The notes under the pieces were generated by a model, which did not search any database, was not told the origin of the DNA, and saw nothing but the letters and a program-made list of their open reading frames with translations. The position numbers and the translations under genes are program-made. A stretch of DNA of 64,000 nucleotides from Acidobacteriaceae bacterium (lineage in GTDB: Bacteria > Acidobacteriota > Terriglobia > Terriglobales > Acidobacteriaceae), in assembly GCA_003134995.1 (NCBI GenBank), contig PLDC01000018.1, positions 62,001 through 126,000 of the forward strand, in the 5' to 3' direction. Within the stretch, counting starts at the first letter, position 1. Each line of letters begins with the position of its first letter. This document shows positions 36,201-43,622 of the stretch, in pieces.

Positions 36201-37241
36201 TATGCGCTCGAGATCACCTCGGGCACGATCGTTCAATCCACGCAGATACAAGCTTCCGTTTCTTCGACGAACGGGACGGTAACTTTCAATCCTCAGACGC
36301 AGAACCAGCGCGCCGGACTATTTGTGCTCAACGGAAATGTCTACGCTGCATGGGCTTCGCACTGCGACATTCAGCCCTATCATGGCTGGCTGATGGCGTA
36401 TCAGGAAAGCAACCTGCAGCAAGTGTCGGTCTTCAACACCACTCCCAACGGAGTTGAAGGAGGAATCTGGCAAAGTGGCGCTGCCCCGGCCGTGGATGAA
36501 TACGGCGACATTTATTTCATGAACGGCAACGGCACATTCGACATTAATACCGGCGGCGTGGACTACGGCGAGGGCTTGATGAAGCTCAGCCTTAGCGGCA
36601 ATTCTCTGGCGGTTGAAGACTACTTCGTTCCGTCAAATTATCAAACGCTTAACGCCTCCGATCTCGATCTGGGATCGGGCGGGCCTCTTTTGATTCCTAC
36701 CCAGCCCACGCCACCTACTCAGATGCTGGTCGCCGCCGGCAAACAAGGAATGGTTTACCTGGTGAACCAAACCGACCTGGGCGAATACAACCCAAGCTCC
36801 AATCAGGTTATTCAGACTCTCCCCGCGGGCACCGTGCCTACCGCTCACAGCATGGCGGCCTATTGGCAGAACAATATCTACTTCTGCGGAGTCGGCAACA
36901 ACGTGCAGTCCTACCTCTTGTCGAACGGAATGCTTTCGACATCGCCCACGTCGCAGTCGCCTGAGACTTTTGGTTATCCAGGCGCGACGCCAGCCATCTC
37001 CGCCAACGGCGCAGGGGAAGGGATTGTGTGGGCGGTGAGCACGGTCCAGGGCTACCCCGCGCTGCTCCGTGTCTACGACGCTGCCAACCTATCGCGCGAA
37101 CTCTACAACAGCGACCAGAATGCAACGCGCGATCAGGCAGGCATGGCCGTAAAGTTCGCAGTTCCCACAGTAGCCAACGGCAAGGTTTACCTCGGAACCC
37201 AGACCGAACTCGATGTCTACGGATTATTGCCGAATCCGTAG
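30270..37241 (+). CDS. Giant secreted ASH/FG-GAP/beta-propeller protein (2323 aa)
   Basis: Starts with a signal peptide (LTCVWLSASLVLLFSLPALA). Then four ASH (choice-of-anchor D type) immunoglobulin-like repeats of about 100 residues, each with SLTFxxQxVGTTSPAQ and a paired-Cys motif TNTCGSSVAAGASCTISVSF. A TIG-like domain spans about 465-550. About seven FG-GAP/VCBS repeats with GDFNGDGxxDxxVxN calcium-binding loops span about 553-900. Eight more ASH repeats span about 900-1735, then a bacterial Ig-like domain and a C-terminal PQQ-like beta-propeller (TENDSLYAFDADGAGCTQLW) to the end. The start is GTG 30270. It is likely a cell-surface or secreted adhesin/scaffold. I see no LPXTG, PEP-CTERM or type IX sorting tail. 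Confidence 0.9.
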   Translation: MRFTSNHILSGLPQHSLLRSSALTCVWLSASLVLLFSLPALAGTPAVTLSPTSLTFSTQLRNTTSPAQAITLTNTGTATLTITSVKSSNSDFSQTNTCGSSVAAGASCTISVSFTPVANGTVSATLTITDNAAGSPQTVSLTGTGTIVSLSPGSVNFGNQTVGTSSPAQVITLSNVGQAAVKISAITIQGANPSDFSETNGCASVVAGGTCSINVSFTPAATGTFTGTVNVSFNSSTVPPVPATLAGTGVAPVVSLSPTSLTFASQSVGTTSPAQVVTLTNSGSAALTVSSIAASAEFAETNTCGSSVAAGAGCSISVTFTPTASGTQTGSISIVDNAAGSPQIVSLTGTGSSTPAVSFSPSSLAFSSQPLHTISAAQNITLTNTGGSALTITSITIVGTNSGDFLQSNTCGSSVAAGAACTISVQFQPTATGTRTASVSVTDNATGSPQSAGLSGIAPDPLPYVQAPSVPTAVAPGSSGFTLTLNGAQFVPGSSVLFNGSARATTFVNQNQIKATLLSSDVATAGTTQLVVTNPSPGGGTSNSQPFEITNPISTVSMSGSTLAVGVDPRGIAVANFAGDNNVGTPGIAVVNRGSNAVSILLGNGNGTFSNAANYATDVDPIALAVGDFNGDGIPDLVTANRASYTISILLGNGDGTFQSHVDYPAGTEPMAVVVGDFNGDGYLDVAEVNSADNTLAVYLGVGNGTLQPAVIYAVGSDPIAIVTGDFNGDGILDIAVANSGSDNVAVLFGNGNGTFQSAVYYSTGSDPDGLFTADLNGDGKLDLVVANNGSNTISVLLNSGNGTFAPNVAYAVGTLPFAISGGDFFGNGMIDIAVVNNGGNTVSIVPGNGNGTFNAAGTFTFATGNEPIGIAVGDFNLDGRADLVVSNSEDNTISVLMQVPAATLSTSSLAFGSENTGSSSAPQTVVLTNSGSASLSITSIAVTGASSSQFLETNNCGGVLAAGSNCTVSVTFVPTVSGTASAAVTITDNAAGSPQTVSLLGTGVAPAVLLSPTNLTFASQIVGTTSPAQTVTLTNSGSAALAITSITASAEYAQTNTCGTSVAAGAACSISVTFTPTATGTQTGTVTIVDNAGSSQVVNLTGSGSGAPAVSLSPASLTFSSQAVDTTSAAQTFTLTNTGSGPLTIISVATTGSYSQTNTCGTSVAAGVNCTISVFFTPTATGTQSGTVVVADNASNSPQTVTMAGTGATDAVALSPTSLSFGNQAVNTSSTTKAIKLTNNTGGKLTISKIAASANYSETNTCGTGGGAGGTCSIIVTFTPTTTGTLPGTITITDSATNSPQTVPLSGTGIAASVVFSPSSLTFADQTVGTSSAASVVTLSNTGTAVLTISSVAITGTNSGDYSQTNNCGGTVAAGGSCAISAVFTPTAAGTRSASITVTDSASGSPQSIPLGGTGVAPVIGLAPTSVSFANQAVGTTSAASTETLSNSGSATLTISSISITGTNSGDFAETNNCGSSLAAATSCAISVTFSPTASGTRQASISVSDNSAGSPQTVALTGTGTAPAVSFSASTITFGGQAVGSSSPPSGVSLFNTGNALLSISSITITGANAGDFSQTNTCGVSVAAGGSCNINVVFTPTASGTRTATVSIADNVTGSPQSISLTGTGTTGGPAATISPLSLTFASQNLLTTSAAQTVTLTNTGAAAMSITSIVASGDYAQTNNCGASLAAAAKCTINITFSPSWTGSRAGYITFSDNDPSTLQTVTLNGTGASPSSTVSISPLQASVTPGQSTQFSASISGVASSNVTWAVDGITGGNGSVGTISSGLYTAPSAAGSHVVTATSTANTTQSASVPVIVTSYAGTFVYHNDNGRTGQNLDETVLTTGNVNETQFGKLFSCPVDGQIYGEPLYVQGVSFPGNSSVPAGTYNVVYVATENDSLYAFDADGAGCTQLWQVSFLTNGAQTLNTNDIGGCANISPKVGITSTPVIDPALNEIFVLARTKTGSSGNYTYYQTLYALEITSGTIVQSTQIQASVSSTNGTVTFNPQTQNQRAGLFVLNGNVYAAWASHCDIQPYHGWLMAYQESNLQQVSVFNTTPNGVEGGIWQSGAAPAVDEYGDIYFMNGNGTFDINTGGVDYGEGLMKLSLSGNSLAVEDYFVPSNYQTLNASDLDLGSGGPLLIPTQPTPPTQMLVAAGKQGMVYLVNQTDLGEYNPSSNQVIQTLPAGTVPTAHSMAAYWQNNIYFCGVGNNVQSYLLSNGMLSTSPTSQSPETFGYPGATPAISANGAGEGIVWAVSTVQGYPALLRVYDAANLSRELYNSDQNATRDQAGMAVKFAVPTVANGKVYLGTQTELDVYGLLPNP

Positions 37242-37255
37242 GCTACTTTTGATAA

Positions 37256-37340
37256 GCTCCCTTTTGACGCGAGTTAGAGTTACGTTTACTCATCCCGCTT
37301 TCGCGGCGTTAGCGCGAGTTTCAATCTCGTTGGGAGCGCT
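37256..37340 (+). repeat. tRNA-Glu-like element, copy 2
   Basis: Shares GTTAGAGTTACGTTTA and 53 of 68 hand-counted bases with copy 1. GCTCCCT (37256-37262) pairs at six of seven positions with TGGGAGC at the 3' end, and GCGAG-TTTCAAT-CTCGT makes a complete T-arm. Relative to copy 1, several stem changes are compensated on the other strand (acceptor pairs 2 and 3; T-stem pair 52-62). CCA is not encoded (CTC instead). The middle of the molecule is not a normal D-arm/anticodon arm. It lies between the giant secreted protein and the GH5 gene, in the same orientation as copy 1. Confidence 0.6.
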
Positions 37341-37359
37341 CAACCAATACAGGGCTTCT

Positions 37360-38535
37360 ATGAGCTGTTTGCGAATGGTTCGGAGTTTTATGCTGGTGAG
37401 TATCGCCTGCCTGATGGCAAGCTTTCTGGCGGCGCAAACTGCTGCGAGTTCGGCCTCACAGGAAACTTCTTCTCCGCCTGCGTCCCGGATGGCGCACCTG
37501 CGGCATGGCATCAACGCCAGCAATTGGTTCGCGCAAGTGTATGACAGCCGCGGCTATACGAAGGAGCACTTTCAGAACTGGACTACGGCAGAGGACATCG
37601 CACTGATCAAATCCATGGGCTTCGACCACGTGCGGCTGAGTGTGAACCCGCAACCCATGATGACGAATCATCGGGCGGGCGAGATTTCACAGGAAAATCT
37701 CGCCTTTCTCGACGTCGCGATGAAAATGATTCTGGATCAGGGGCTGGCGGTGGTAGTCGATCTGCATCCGGAGAGCGACTTCAAGACACGCCTCACGAAA
37801 GACGACAGCTTTGTGCAGGAGTTCGCCGATTTCTGGCGTGTACTGGCGCGGCATTATTCAACGTGGGACGCGGAGCGAGTGTTCTTCGAAGTTCTGAACG
37901 AACCGGAGTTCAGCGACCGATACCGATGGCACGGTGTGCAGGCGAAGCTGGCGGCCGCAATTCGCGAAGGCGCTCCACAGCATACGATCATCGCGACCGG
38001 AGGCCGCTGGTCGGACGACGACGATCTGCTTTTTGTCGAGCCCTTGCGCGATCCCAACGTGATTTACAACTTTCATTTCTACGAGCCTCACATCTTCACT
38101 CATCAGGGAGCGACTTGGGGAGCTTATTCCTGGCAATGGGTGAAAGGGTTGCATTATCCGTCGTCGCCGGAATCGGTCGCGAACGTAGCGTTAGCAGTGC
38201 CCGATGCAGTGGACCGTATGGCCGTGATTCGCTACGGGCAGGATCACTGGAATGCGGAGCGCATCGACGCCGAGATCACGCAAGTCGCGGAATGGGCCCG
38301 GCAGCGCCGCGTTCCGGTAATGTGCAACGAGTTTGGCGTCTACCGTGCATTTGCGGAGCCGCAAGATCGCGCGGCTTGGATTCACGACGTCCGCACGGCT
38401 TTGGAGTTGCATAACATGGGATGGACCATGTGGGATTATTCCGGCAGCTTCGGAGTCGTGACGAAAAAAGATGGGCGAAGCGTTCCGGATGAAATCACTC
38501 TGCGTGCGCTCGGGTTGAAGTCGGACGCGAGGTAG
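37360..38535 (+). CDS. Glycoside hydrolase family 5 (cellulase-like), secreted
   Basis: About 391 residues. A signal peptide (MVRSFMLVSIACLMASFLAA) is followed by a TIM barrel. GFDHVRLSVNPQPM and VVVDLHPESDF are early barrel strands; VFFEVLNEPEF holds the acid/base Glu of GH5 and PVMCNEFGVYR the nucleophile Glu. It should cleave beta-linked glucans or mannans outside the cytoplasm. The frame is open upstream through the tRNA-like element, but the signal peptide fixes the start at ATG 37360 or 37375; neither has a strong ribosome-binding site. It converges on an MFS/ROK pair, giving a small carbohydrate locus. Confidence 0.88.
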   Translation: MSCLRMVRSFMLVSIACLMASFLAAQTAASSASQETSSPPASRMAHLRHGINASNWFAQVYDSRGYTKEHFQNWTTAEDIALIKSMGFDHVRLSVNPQPMMTNHRAGEISQENLAFLDVAMKMILDQGLAVVVDLHPESDFKTRLTKDDSFVQEFADFWRVLARHYSTWDAERVFFEVLNEPEFSDRYRWHGVQAKLAAAIREGAPQHTIIATGGRWSDDDDLLFVEPLRDPNVIYNFHFYEPHIFTHQGATWGAYSWQWVKGLHYPSSPESVANVALAVPDAVDRMAVIRYGQDHWNAERIDAEITQVAEWARQRRVPVMCNEFGVYRAFAEPQDRAAWIHDVRTALELHNMGWTMWDYSGSFGVVTKKDGRSVPDEITLRALGLKSDAR

Positions 38536-38569
38536 ATGAATCGCTCCGGGGTCCCGCTAATTGTGAATC

Positions 38570-39769
38570 TCAGTTGACTGCAACCGGCGTCCGCTTGGAA
38601 TTCCAATTCAAAAAATACAAGGCGCACATCGACCCCGCGGCGACCAAAGGAACGATCATCCCGGCTCGCAAGCTGCCAAAACGGTTGGATGAGTAACCCA
38701 GCAGCCACGGCATGAATGCGCCTCCAAAGTTTGCCATGGTGAACATGACGGAGCCGATGCGAGACGCGGCGTCTCCGAACTCGTGAGACAAGAGAGAAAT
38801 GGTAATTGGATACACAGCCGCCAGGCCGAAACCAGCGATGCTGGCGCCAACCAGCACGCTCGGCAGCGCATGAGAAAAAAGCAACCATGCCATTCCAGCG
38901 CAAGCCGTCAAGAGTCCGGCGCGAGCTAGTGTGACGTCCTCGATCCTATGCAGCAAGATCGAAGCCAGCCACCTTCCTATCATCAGAGCAGAATAAAAAA
39001 AAGAAGGGCTCATCAGGGCAAGGTCGAATGGCCCTGTACCGAAAGTTTTGGCGTACGAGGCAATCCATCCGCCTACGGAATTCTCTGCTCCAACATAGAG
39101 AAAGAAAAGCGCTGCGAATAGCGGGATGTATGCGCTTCTCCAGTCGATTGGAGCGGCGCGCGTGACACTGTTGGCGCGAGTCACGTGAGGCTCGACAATA
39201 TGCGATGGCATGACCGCAATGCCCAGGCACACGAGGAACAGGACTGCGGCGAAACTGGCCAACAGAAGCGTCAATTGCCCCCTGGGCGCGGCGGACGCAA
39301 CCAAGAACGGACACGCGACGGCGCCCGTACTCCAGGAAAAATTCAAACGGTTCAGCGCCGCGCTCCTCCGCAGAGGATTTACGTCGGCGACCAGCAGGTT
39401 CGCTGCGGGAATGGCGAGTCCCAGGCCTACACCATAAAGTGCAATGCAGAGCATTCCCAGGATTCGTGAACTGTAAGGTAGGGCCGCTACTCCAGCGGCC
39501 ATGCCGAGCAGTCCGATCTTGATGGCGAAACGAAATCCCCAGCGCGATACGCAGAGCCCGGAAAGCGCCACTCCTACAGTCGACGCCAGGAATTGAACGG
39601 TGAACAGCGAGCCCGCCTGCGTGTAATTTAGAAACCACTTCGCCGAGAGCGTTGGCAGCAAGGGGCCAAGCAGCACAGTTACGATTCCGATGGGCACGAA
39701 TGCTGCGTTTGCAGCCACTGTGAGAGGCCGGGAAGAATTCTTGACCTGCGGTATTTGGGCGACACTCAT
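38570..39769 (-). CDS. MFS transporter (sugar type)
   Basis: 399 residues with about twelve hydrophobic helices. Features include SGLCVSRWGFRFAIKIGLLG (the loop 2-3 region), IALYGVGLGLAIPAANLLVA and SIAGFGLAAVYPITISLLSH, the last typical of the FucP/FHS-like sugar symporters. It probably imports a mono- or oligosaccharide across the inner membrane. It is downstream of the ROK kinase gene with a 127-base gap that carries its own palindromic operator-like site, so it may be separately regulated. It faces the GH5 gene tail to tail. Confidence 0.85.
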   Translation of the reverse strand: MSVAQIPQVKNSSRPLTVAANAAFVPIGIVTVLLGPLLPTLSAKWFLNYTQAGSLFTVQFLASTVGVALSGLCVSRWGFRFAIKIGLLGMAAGVAALPYSSRILGMLCIALYGVGLGLAIPAANLLVADVNPLRRSAALNRLNFSWSTGAVACPFLVASAAPRGQLTLLLASFAAVLFLVCLGIAVMPSHIVEPHVTRANSVTRAAPIDWRSAYIPLFAALFFLYVGAENSVGGWIASYAKTFGTGPFDLALMSPSFFYSALMIGRWLASILLHRIEDVTLARAGLLTACAGMAWLLFSHALPSVLVGASIAGFGLAAVYPITISLLSHEFGDAASRIGSVMFTMANFGGAFMPWLLGYSSNRFGSLRAGMIVPLVAAGSMCALYFLNWNSKRTPVAVN

Positions 39770-39815
39770 GGATGAGGCGGAGGCAAATTCACACCCGTTC
39801 GTGCGGCGCGGAGTT

Positions 39816-39831
39816 CATTGTATACACAATG
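39816..39831 (-). promoter_or_regulatory. Palindromic operator-like site upstream of the MFS gene
   Basis: CATTGTATACACAATG: the arms CATTGT and ACAATG are perfect inverted repeats around ATAC. The TTGTATACACAA core resembles operators of GntR-family repressors. It lies 47 bases before the MFS start, where it would overlap a promoter. No GntR gene is in the window. Confidence 0.5.
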
Positions 39832-39896
39832 AGCTTCCCCAACATCGCAGAGGCGAAGAACACCGCATCGCAGGTTTGAACGGAACAACATGAAAT

Positions 39897-40883
39897 CTAT
39901 TTACGCTTTTCGTCTTGAAGGGATGAGGAGGATTCAAGGCAGAGCGCGGCGCCGCCGGCGATGCCCGCTTCTGCGCCGTAATGAGCCGTTACCAGCGGGA
40001 TTTCCTGACAATGCGAATTCACGCACCAGATGGAAAGGTGATCGCGTATTTCTCCAAAGAACGGTTGCAGCATAGCGGCCACGCCTCCGCCAATAACCAT
40101 CACGTCGGGCTCGAGCAAGTCCACGATATTGCCCAGCCAGACGGTGAGGAACATGCCAGTCTCCTGCAAAATTTCTTTTGCCAGCAAGTCGCCTTCTGCG
40201 TACGCTCGACCCACCATCTCACTGGTGATGCGATCCAGATGGCCTCCGGCTTGTTGCAGAATTGTAGAGGGTCGACCCGCGGCGATTCTCTCGGACGCTC
40301 GTCGAGCAATCGCTGGCCCGGACGCAAGAGCCTCGATGCAACCGAGCTTGCCGCATGCGCAACGCGGGCCACGATAGTCAATGGTCATGTGCCCGCCCTC
40401 CGCCGCCGCTCCGGTGCGGCCGTGATAGATGCGGCCGTCGAACACGATGCCGGTGCCTATGCCAGTGCCAATCGTGGCGCAGAAAACATTTCGATAGCCG
40501 CGGCCCGCGCCCCACAACGACTCCGCCAGCGCCGCAGCATTGCCATCATTGTCGACGCTCACGGGCAATTGATAGGCCTTACAAACCAAATCCGCGAGAG
40601 GAAAATTGCGCCACCCCGGCAAGTTAGGCGGATTAACGACGATGCCGGTCTGCGGGTCTAGGGGGCCGGGAGCGCAGATGCCGATGCTGGAGATCACATC
40701 GTGCGAATCTGCTGCTGCTCGGACTGCGTCGATGGCCGAGGTGACGGAAGCCAAGCCAGATGCGGCGTTTGAGGCGTCCATGGGAACTCGCGCTGCGTGA
40801 AAAATTTCTCCTGTCGCGTTCACTAAGCCTGCGGCCACTTTTGTGCCGCCGACATCTACGCCGATAAAATATTCTTTTTTCAT
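39897..40883 (-). CDS. ROK family sugar kinase (glucokinase-like)
   Basis: About 328 residues. MKKEYFIGVDVGGTKVAAGL gives the phosphate-binding DxGGTK. VDNDGNAAALAESLWG carries the catalytic Asp, and GGHMTIDYRGPRCACGKLGC with the following I-E-A is the ROK zinc motif (His plus CxCGxxGCxE). There is no N-terminal HTH domain, so it is a kinase rather than a NagC/XylR-type repressor. The likely reaction is ATP-dependent phosphorylation of glucose or a related sugar. ATG 40883 is chosen over the frame's earlier start because MKKEYFIGVDVG is the conserved beginning. It pairs with the MFS transporter and faces GH5. Confidence 0.9.
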   Translation of the reverse strand: MKKEYFIGVDVGGTKVAAGLVNATGEIFHAARVPMDASNAASGLASVTSAIDAVRAAADSHDVISSIGICAPGPLDPQTGIVVNPPNLPGWRNFPLADLVCKAYQLPVSVDNDGNAAALAESLWGAGRGYRNVFCATIGTGIGTGIVFDGRIYHGRTGAAAEGGHMTIDYRGPRCACGKLGCIEALASGPAIARRASERIAAGRPSTILQQAGGHLDRITSEMVGRAYAEGDLLAKEILQETGMFLTVWLGNIVDLLEPDVMVIGGGVAAMLQPFFGEIRDHLSIWCVNSHCQEIPLVTAHYGAEAGIAGGAALCLESSSSLQDEKRK

Positions 40884-41015
40884 GCCAAATACGGAGTAGG
40901 GCTTACCCCTCAAGCTATGCTTAGCGACTATTTAAATATACGGGAAGCAGGAGCTTGAATATTCCAGATAACGAGATGTGCTTGCTTGCGCGAGTTATAT
41001 GATTGAGAGATCGTT

Positions 41016-41627
41016 ATGCCGAAATTGTTTCCTCGCGCGAAAGACCAGGCGCTGATTCAGATTGTAGATTCAGCGTTAGCCGAGGCTGCGCGTCGCAGCG
41101 GGGAGTGGCTGGTCTGCCGGCCGGGATGCACGCAGTGCTGCATCGGAGTTTTTCCCATCAATCAACTCGATGCCTTGCGGTTGCGGCGGGGACTTGCCGA
41201 GCTTGGGAGGCGTGCGCCCGAGCGGGCTGATCGTGTGCGCGAACGCGCTCGGGAAGCGGTGGATCGCCTGACCCCAAACTTTCCGGGCAATGCTGTGAGT
41301 GGATTGTTAGATGAAGATGACGCCTCTGCCGCGCGCTTTTCCGAGTTTGCCAACGATGAGCCTTGCCCCGCGCTCGATCCTGAAACAGGGAATTGCGAGC
41401 TCTACGAATCGCGGCCTATGACTTGCCGTGTTTTTGGGCCGCCGGTCCGTTCAGAAGATGGGTTAGGAGTGTGTGAACTGTGCTATCACGGAGCTTCGGA
41501 CGAGGAGATCGCTGCCTGCGAGATGACGCCTGATCCTGACGATCTTGAATCTGCGCTTCTGAAAAAAGTCGAAGATGACACGGGCGTTCGTGGAGATACG
41601 ATTATCGCGTTTTGTCTGGCACGTTGA
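41016..41627 (+). CDS. YkgJ family cysteine cluster protein
   Basis: 203 residues. Cysteines follow the CxxCxxCC pattern: VCRPGCTQCCIGVFPINQLD at the N-terminus, EPCPALDPETGNCELYESRP, MTCRVFGPP and GVCELCYHG. The family is thought to chelate zinc or iron (possibly an Fe-S cluster), and its function is not established. C-x-x-Y-x-x-R-P-x-x-C-R is the family signature. It converges on the ABC-F gene and has no evident operon partner. Confidence 0.85.
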   Translation: MPKLFPRAKDQALIQIVDSALAEAARRSGEWLVCRPGCTQCCIGVFPINQLDALRLRRGLAELGRRAPERADRVRERAREAVDRLTPNFPGNAVSGLLDEDDASAARFSEFANDEPCPALDPETGNCELYESRPMTCRVFGPPVRSEDGLGVCELCYHGASDEEIAACEMTPDPDDLESALLKKVEDDTGVRGDTIIAFCLAR

Positions 41628-41677
41628 GGAGATCGATTCTAAGTGGATCGATGCCTCGCGAATGGAAATAAAGGAAG

Positions 41678-43492
41678 TCAGTTCTTTTTCTTCTCCAGTT
41701 CGGCCCAGCGGGCGTAGAGCGCATCTACTTCTTCCTGAGCTTCCTCCATCTCTGCGTGCGCAACGATTAGGCGCGGGCCGTCGCTGACAATTTGCGGATC
41801 TTCGAGTTGGACGCGTTTGGCCTGCAGGAGTTCCTCGGCGTCGGCGACGCGCTGCTCGATTGAGTCATATTCACGCGCTTCGAGATACGACAGCTTCTTT
41901 TTCCCCGTCCTCTGCTCGAAGTTCTCGGGCGGAGTTGCAGTTCGTCCCGCAACGCGTGCGTCGTTTCTCACCGACTGTTTGCGTTCTTCCTGCCATGATT
42001 CCCACTGCGAGTAATCGGCGAAAAGGCCGGCTCCGCCCATGCCGTCGAGGCCGAGCACAATGGTGGAAACGCGATCGAGCATGTAGCGGTCGTGAGTTAC
42101 CAGAACGAGCGAGCCGCGAAACTCCAAGAGGCTTTCCTCCAGAATATCTAGCGTGGGAATGTCGAGGTCGTTCGTGGGTTCATCGAGCAGAAGAACATCT
42201 GCGGGTTGCAGCATGAGTTGAGCAATCAACACTCGCGCGCGCTCGCCGCCGGAAAGCCGGCCCACCGGTTGATTCAGTTGCTCGCCATCAAATAAAAACT
42301 TTGCCGCCCACGAAGCTACGTGGATCACGCGGTCTTGATAGACGACGGAATCGCCTTCTGGAGCCAGAGCGCGGCGCAGAGTTACATCGGGATCGAGTTC
42401 GCGACGCTGATCGAAATACACTATGCGCAGCCAGTCAGCGCGATGAATGTCTCCGGCGGCCGGTGCGGACTCTCCGCGAAGCAGCCGCAGTAGACTCGAC
42501 TTCCCGCTGCCGTTCGGTCCTACCAGCCCGACTTTCATCCCGGCGGTGATCACGCAGTTGAGTCCGGTGAACAGCGTGCGATCTCCAACCTCGCAGGAGA
42601 CTTTTTCCATTTCGATCAAACGCTTGGTCTTTCGATCGGTGGCGGAGAAATCTATCTGCGCCGTTCCGCTTCTGCGTCTGGCATTCAGGTCCGCGAGTTC
42701 GCCCATCAACTCGCCAGCCTTGTCGATGCGCGCTTTGGATTTTCTGGTGCGCGCCTTGGCGCCGCGGCGAAGCCACTCGATCTCTTTATGAACCAGATTT
42801 TCGAGCGCTTCCTGCCGCTTCGACTGCGAATGTAGGAATTCCTCTTTCTCCTCCAGGAAGCGGCTGTAGTTTCCCGAGACGCGCAGCAATCCGTCGGGAT
42901 AAGTGCGGTTCAACTCCGCCATTTCGCTGGCGACGTTTTCAAGGAAGTAGCGATCGTGACTGACCACCACGCAGGCGAATGGCGCGGCTTCTAACAGCGT
43001 CTCCAGCCACTCGATCCCAGCCAGGTCGAGATGATTGGTGGGCTCATCGAGCAACAGGATGTCTGGCCCCTGCACTACTGCCTCAACAATCGCCAGACGT
43101 TTTTGCCAGCCTCCCGATAACGCTGTTGCCTCCGCATCGAGGTCTTCGAAGCCGGCGCGTCCTAGAGTTTCCGCGAAGCGAGTGCCGCGTTCTGATTCGG
43201 GCACCTTGGCTCGCTCCATGGCGCTCTGCGCAACGGATCGGACGGTTGCTCCCGACTCGAATGTCGAATCCTGCTCGATGTAGCTGAGGCGGATCCGTTT
43301 GCGGACCGCGATCTCGCCGCTATCGGGATTAACGTCGCCTGCGAGAATCCTCAACAGGGTTGATTTGCCGGAGCCGTTCGGACCGATCAGGCCAATGCGG
43401 TCGCCCTCGGACACTCTAAAGGATATGTTCTGAAAGAGCGGGTTCGCTCCAAAGGCTTTCGATATTCCTTGGGCATTGATGATCGGCGGCAA
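41678..43492 (-). CDS. uup: ABC-F family ATPase (Uup-like)
   Basis: 604 residues with two ATP-binding cassettes and no membrane domain. Walker A motifs are GLIGPNGSGKSTLLRIL and GLVGPNGSGKSSLLRLL; signature motifs are ALSGGWQKRL and LSGGERARVLIAQLML; Walker B/DEPTNHLDL and DEPTNDLDI follow. The C-terminal 80 residues (KKLSYLEAREYDSIEQRVAD onward) form the coiled coil found in Uup. ABC-F proteins act on the ribosome; Uup also affects DNA stability. TTG start at 43492; no earlier or nearby ATG fits the conserved MPPIINAQGISKAF. Divergent from the GH38 gene. Confidence 0.9.
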   Translation of the reverse strand: MPPIINAQGISKAFGANPLFQNISFRVSEGDRIGLIGPNGSGKSTLLRILAGDVNPDSGEIAVRKRIRLSYIEQDSTFESGATVRSVAQSAMERAKVPESERGTRFAETLGRAGFEDLDAEATALSGGWQKRLAIVEAVVQGPDILLLDEPTNHLDLAGIEWLETLLEAAPFACVVVSHDRYFLENVASEMAELNRTYPDGLLRVSGNYSRFLEEKEEFLHSQSKRQEALENLVHKEIEWLRRGAKARTRKSKARIDKAGELMGELADLNARRRSGTAQIDFSATDRKTKRLIEMEKVSCEVGDRTLFTGLNCVITAGMKVGLVGPNGSGKSSLLRLLRGESAPAAGDIHRADWLRIVYFDQRRELDPDVTLRRALAPEGDSVVYQDRVIHVASWAAKFLFDGEQLNQPVGRLSGGERARVLIAQLMLQPADVLLLDEPTNDLDIPTLDILEESLLEFRGSLVLVTHDRYMLDRVSTIVLGLDGMGGAGLFADYSQWESWQEERKQSVRNDARVAGRTATPPENFEQRTGKKKLSYLEAREYDSIEQRVADAEELLQAKRVQLEDPQIVSDGPRLIVAHAEMEEAQEEVDALYARWAELEKKKN

Positions 43493-43622
43493 CGACGGAG
43501 CTTCTCCTGGCAGCTAGATTGAGATTATCAGGAAAACTCACGGCCGCGCGGTGAGCAGCGGGACTGAAGGGTCATGTAACATACTCCGAACCAACCTTCT
43601 TCTATCAGCGTGGAGAGTTCCG

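Noticed and set aside
15672..37340. Recently integrated genomic island bounded by att sites
   Set aside because: The bounding repeats are only about 78% identical and no integrase, recombinase or transposase gene is present, so a recent island is not supported.
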